DNA of 64,000 bases. Source: Aralia elata. Lineage: Eukaryota > Streptophyta > Magnoliopsida > Apiales > Araliaceae. The stretch covers positions 79,361,971 to 79,425,970 of the forward strand of contig CM068387.1 of NCBI GenBank assembly GCA_034770075.1, given 5' to 3'. Below the pieces are notes generated by a model, which saw nothing but the letters and a program-made list of their open reading frames with translations, did no database searches and was not told where the DNA came from. A program made the translations under genes and the position numbers. Position 1 is the stretch's first letter, and each line of letters starts with the position of its first letter. Of the stretch, positions 60,119-64,000 are shown piece by piece.

Positions 60119-60749
60119 ATTCGCGTGTTCATGAAATTTAAATGAGGAATCTACAAAATTTAAAGCAATGCAGAGAAATACTTGCTGCAGGAACGGACTG
60201 GTAGCTTAGTCCCTCAAAATTTCTCTCTACGATGAATATTAAGGCTAATCAAACAAGGCGTTTTGTTTGAACAAACATCAACTCTGCACTTGAGATGCAA
60301 TTTGTGACATGATAACGTAATAATATGCGAACGCGAGACATACAATATTAATTTTAATGTATATATAATTTTTATGTTCTAAACAGATTCATGTTATACA
60401 CAAAATTTAAATAGATCATACAATTGTTATAAATGGTTGACACATTTAACATAGTTAAACTCATTAAATAATTAAAATATAAATAAATATGATATCATTT
60501 TTATAATTTAACTTTAAAAAAAATTGTTACTTAATTTTTGTGATATATTTTTTAAAAATATATTTTTATTGTTGTCAACAAATCAAGTCATTTTTAAGGT
60601 CCACATGTTTATTTGAATGATTCGCCAAATTCACTGTGACTTCGTAAGAATTTAATGTTATTACATTATAAGATGTGCAGTCACTTGAGTTATAGTTTAG
60701 TCTAGCCGAAGATATGTAGCAGTATTAATAATATTATAAGAATATATAT
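59863..60749. other. Intergenic, no gene seen
   Basis: AT-rich spacer with a compound (AT)n-(GT)n microsatellite at about 60070-60119. Nothing else is recognised. Confidence 0.5.
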
Positions 60750-60936
60750 AGACAAATGTACAAACAAATTGTGGCCGAAAATTAACCGACCCTATAAGGC
60801 GCGCCAAACAAGGCGGCAAATTGAGGCTATGTATAGCAAATTCCAACTGTTTCTTCCTCCACTCTTTCTCTCGGCCAAAGTATGGTCTCCTACTCTCCTT
60901 GTTCACTTGGACCATCCTTCAGCAATTCTTCTGTCC
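60750..60936 (+). repeat. Promoter-like module, copy 2 of a dispersed duplication
   Basis: Matches 58103-58282 from gacaaatgtacaaacaaatt through gtggccgaaaattaaccgac. It has ggctatgtatagcaaa in place of the TATA box and the ATG at 60882 with tctcctactctccttg. The 28-codon frame from 60882 (MVSYSPCSLGPSFSNSS...) stays related to copy 1 for about 18 codons. A ggcgcgcc octamer at about 60798 is found only in this copy. It lies 0.2 kb from the end of CuAO gene C. Confidence 0.65.
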
Positions 60937-61162
60937 CCTTCAAATTCTTTTATTTTCTACTTAAATGAAATAGATCGATAATATCTTTGTCCAAAAAGCA
61001 AGACCTCCATTATTTTTCATTCAATTCAAACAACTGCCTGCAATGAGCTTTATCAAAGTTACAATCTGCATAAGCATTTTAATTATTTTTATTTCTATTT
61101 TTTTGAAAAATACATTACAGATTAGAATCACAATGAAAATAAACTAAACGAAACCACTTTGT

Positions 61163-63897
61163 TCAATTCTTCGGCGGTCTCACTTTCAAAATGGCATTGC
61201 TCTCAAAGAAATTAAAAGGTCGCAACTCAAAGCCACCACCCAGCGTTGGCATAACTGGAAAATCTTCTTGACAAGGGTTATGATGGAAGCCTAATGTGTG
61301 CCATAACACCAAATCTTTGTTTTCTATATCCCTATTCCTGCAAAAATAGATCCATCAAAAATTAGTAATTTTTTCAGTAAAATTTATTAGTAGTTCAAGA
61401 AAGCACATCAAATTAATATTATACTACAACTTATTACTCAACATGATGAAGTAAAGGTTTTCCTTATAATTAAGTCGTTTTAAAAATGCATTTCTAGTTT
61501 TGAAACTAGGTACTATAAATTTTACCTGTTACTCCAAGTGTAAAGGGTGTCTTCTCCAGTGCTTTGATCTGCATATAACCCGCCAGCCCACAACTCCGAC
61601 CTGTTATATGGCGTCACAAATATTTGGTAGTTCGTGAATGATCCGCGGATTTGTGGATAATCATCTTCAGTTAGAAGCGGAGTAGCAGGAGCCCCGGGAA
61701 ACAGCCTGTACCCAAATTTATTTCCTACTTTAGTCCTTTTATTTGGGTTCACCACAAGGAGGTCGGCCGGCTCACCTAGATGCATCCTTGCATCCAATTC
61801 AGTTTTTGCAGTTTCTTCAACAGCAGTCCAGTAGCTCTTCCTTGGCGTGCTACCATCGGTCCTCTTAGTTTTCATTTTGGACTTGACAAAGGAGTTTTCT
61901 CTACCATCAATGTCAAGATCAAGATAGTAGGTGAGGAAATGATCATGATTTATACCGATGGTATTCTTAGCTACAAGTGTACCATATACTTCTTCCTTAA
62001 TTTCTTCAGTATGGTTGTAGACTGAAGCTTTCGCTGCTAAGATACCACTTAATCCCACCTAAAACAAAATCAGATCCAGTTTAAAAGGGTTTGAAATCTC
62101 ATTGAAAGACATAATGCTCATAAAAGGATTTTCCTTTGAATTTCATACCCAAACTTTAATAGAGCCGCTTCGCTTGAACTCCCAGTCAAAGGTATAGTCA
62201 TAGTTGGCAAGAGCTGAGACCAGCCTAATCACTAAGCTAACCTCAGGTCTAACCTCTGCTATCTACAAAATCAATGTAAATCCAAAGCCATCAATATTTT
62301 AGATTGAGAGGATATAGTTCCATATAGAATATAACAAGAAACAGGATTCATGTAGTTTATCCCTCGTAATTGGGAGAAAGTTTAGCTGATAACACAATTT
62401 ATTCCGTTTGTTTTGCAAAAATAGTCACACTTAAAAGAATTTGTAAATACTATGGATGTAGTTTTCTTTTATATTTACCACTAAAATGATAAGTTAGTTT
62501 AGTAGTACTAGTGGTGGCATGATGATAAAACTAAGATAGAAAACTTGATGAAATTGTGTCATTTTATATTATTATTAATAAAAAAGAAGAAAAAACACAA
62601 AAACGATTTCTTTTTAGGGAACGTATAGAGTATATATTCTCGTAAGAAGAACTATACTAACCTCTCCAGGGACATAAAGCTCAGTGTGCCGCCATGCAAC
62701 ATCACCTGCGTATCTTTCAAAAATACAATAGGCATTTGGAACTTTTACTGGTGTACCATCTTTGACAGCATAGTATCCATCCATGAACACAGCATTAGAG
62801 GGACAGTCAGTCAAGGGTTGAAGTGGAACTGTGTATAACCCAAGGCCAAATTCCCCAGCATCAAAAAATGTTCGGTCATACCATTCCTCTGTAGGATCCA
62901 TATAAGGTACAAGCATCTCAGAGACAAGTCCTTTATACATGACTCTTCGATACTTTCCTTTGTTTATATCAAAGATTGATGCAAGCGAGATGACAAGGCC
63001 TGCTCGAACATCAAAACCAACGTGAAGCTTCCAATCTGCCCAACTGCCAGTAGAGAGAAAAGTTTTACACCTTAAGTTTCAACATCAAAAGCAAGTCCAA
63101 AACATGAAAATTGTAAAAATGTACAAAATAAATACAAACCTTATTTCTTGACCATCAAGCTTAAAGCTAGGGCCATTAGGCTGGACAATGTTTATAGGCT
63201 TGATTTCGGCTGCAAATGGAGGTTTCATTTCTGATGCTCGATACTCGGTTCCCTTTGCATGTGGTACAGTAACCACCAGAGAATCCGAGTAATGAACAAT
63301 TTCCATCTTGTCAAGATTAACAGAGATTGTTATACCCTCAATGGGTCTAACCCAAATGTTTGGTGACCCATCGTAGTAAAGAGCAATTACTTTGCACACT
63401 CGTCTATCACTCTTCCCAAACCAGCCTTTGGTATCCATAGAAAGAACCACATGTTTTATATCTATTCCTCTCTTTTTAATGGACTTGATAAAAGGTGGAT
63501 ATGTAAGTGGCAGAGCTGTGGCAGCCTTGTCCTCGTCACCATTTGGAGTAGGGAAGCTAGGGCCATTGTAGATGCGATATGATACAATTGAATGCGTTGT
63601 CAAACCAACTATGATTTCGTAGGTTTGTTCATTAGCTCGTGCAATTACAAAGGCTCTACGAGGTGGTGGCTTCTTTGTCTTGTTTTTTAGCCATGAGAGA
63701 ACAGCACCTTTACTAGGCTCATGCAAACCTACATAGTGAAAACTAAGATTATGGGACAAACCAAGTTTGGACTCTTTAACTATGGCTGCAACTTTGCTGA
63801 TCTCGGAGGGATAGAGGGAATCTAGAGGGTGAGAATGGCTGGTGTTTTGGGGAAGAATGAAGAGAAAACAAAGTACTAAGATGAAGATGGAAGCCAT
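61163..63897 (-). CDS. CuAO: Copper-containing primary amine oxidase, gene C
   Basis: Five exons on the minus strand: 63897-63140, 63043-62662, 62262-62149, 62058-61526 and 61337-61163. All introns are GT..AG and the frame is 1962 nt, 653 aa. A short signal peptide starts the protein (ASIFILVLCFLFILP). Features in order: HPLDSLYPSEISK, PPPRRAFVIARANEQ and RPIEGITISVN (N-terminal domains); Asp314 (RTFFDAGEFGLG); TPQ Tyr401 in ALANYDY, where the otherwise Val-Gly is Leu-Ala; His456 and His458 (NHDHF); His about 614 (GFHH). It ends PPKN, not a peroxisomal signal. The intron positions match gene A exactly, so the five-exon form is ancestral to this cluster. A TATA-like gtataaacc lies at about 63930 upstream. 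Likely a secreted diamine/polyamine oxidase; substrate not determined. Confidence 0.93.
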
Positions 63898-64000
63898 GTT
63901 TGTGTAAAATCAAGGTGTTTGTCAAGGGTTTATACATAGACCACCTGTCCATTATATATGTGTAGAAATAAATATAAACTTCTTGTATATGTATTAATAA

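Noticed and set aside
61780..62025. 81-codon plus-strand frame
   Set aside because: Antisense to exon 4 of CuAO gene C.
45510..63897. A metabolic gene cluster combining CuAO with other enzymes
   Set aside because: Only one enzyme family is present. The receptor kinase and PPR relic do not form a pathway, so tandem duplication is enough to explain the locus.

Overview
This is nuclear DNA from a flowering plant, most likely a eudicot. The genes have plant-type GT..AG introns inside very AT-rich intergenic DNA, and the gene families (apoplastic copper amine oxidases, a G-type lectin receptor kinase, a DUF868 protein, a SEC14-like protein) are plant families. The spacers carry Stowaway-like MITEs, Mutator-like foldback MITEs, tRNA-derived SINEs, LINE remnants and solo LTRs. 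I cannot name the species. Nothing bacterial, viral or organellar was seen.

Layout. 1-7.9 kb is transposon-rich intergenic DNA. 7.9-8.7 kb (-) holds a small two-exon gene for an unrecognised 110-aa protein. 8.7-13.3 kb is intergenic with Stowaway-like MITEs. 13.3-17.0 kb is a solo LTR nested inside another LTR. 17.2-19.5 kb is a decayed LINE with an in-frame ORF1 remnant split by a 192-bp Mutator-like MITE. 19.5-27.4 kb is intergenic (SINEs, MITEs). 27.6-31.1 kb (+) is a seven-exon SEC14/CRAL-TRIO gene. 31.1-41.2 kb is intergenic. 41.3-42.2 kb (+) is a single-exon DUF868 gene. 42.2-45.5 kb is intergenic.

45.5-63.9 kb is the main locus, a copper amine oxidase cluster. It holds two complete genes on + (45.5-49.1 and 49.7-52.3 kb), an intronless lectin receptor kinase on + (53.8-56.1 kb), a last-exon CuAO fragment abutting a PPR pseudogene on - (56.6-57.3 kb), a decayed LTR retrotransposon (58.4-59.7 kb) and a third complete CuAO gene on - (61.2-63.9 kb). 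The three intact CuAOs keep the TPQ-forming Asn-Tyr-Asp motif, the catalytic Asp and three copper-binding His. All have a signal peptide and no C-terminal peroxisomal tripeptide, so they probably act in the cell wall, oxidising di- and polyamines to aminoaldehydes, ammonia and hydrogen peroxide. The receptor kinase may share a stress setting with them, but the sequence shows no functional link beyond position.

I found no clear new biological system. The most informative observations are structural: foldback MITEs at the receptor-kinase start and inside a retroelement ORF, a fused exon in one CuAO copy, gene fragments and duplicated promoter-like modules inside the CuAO cluster, and the uncharacterised 110-aa gene. 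Exon borders were read by eye from reading-frame continuity and splice consensus, without transcript data.
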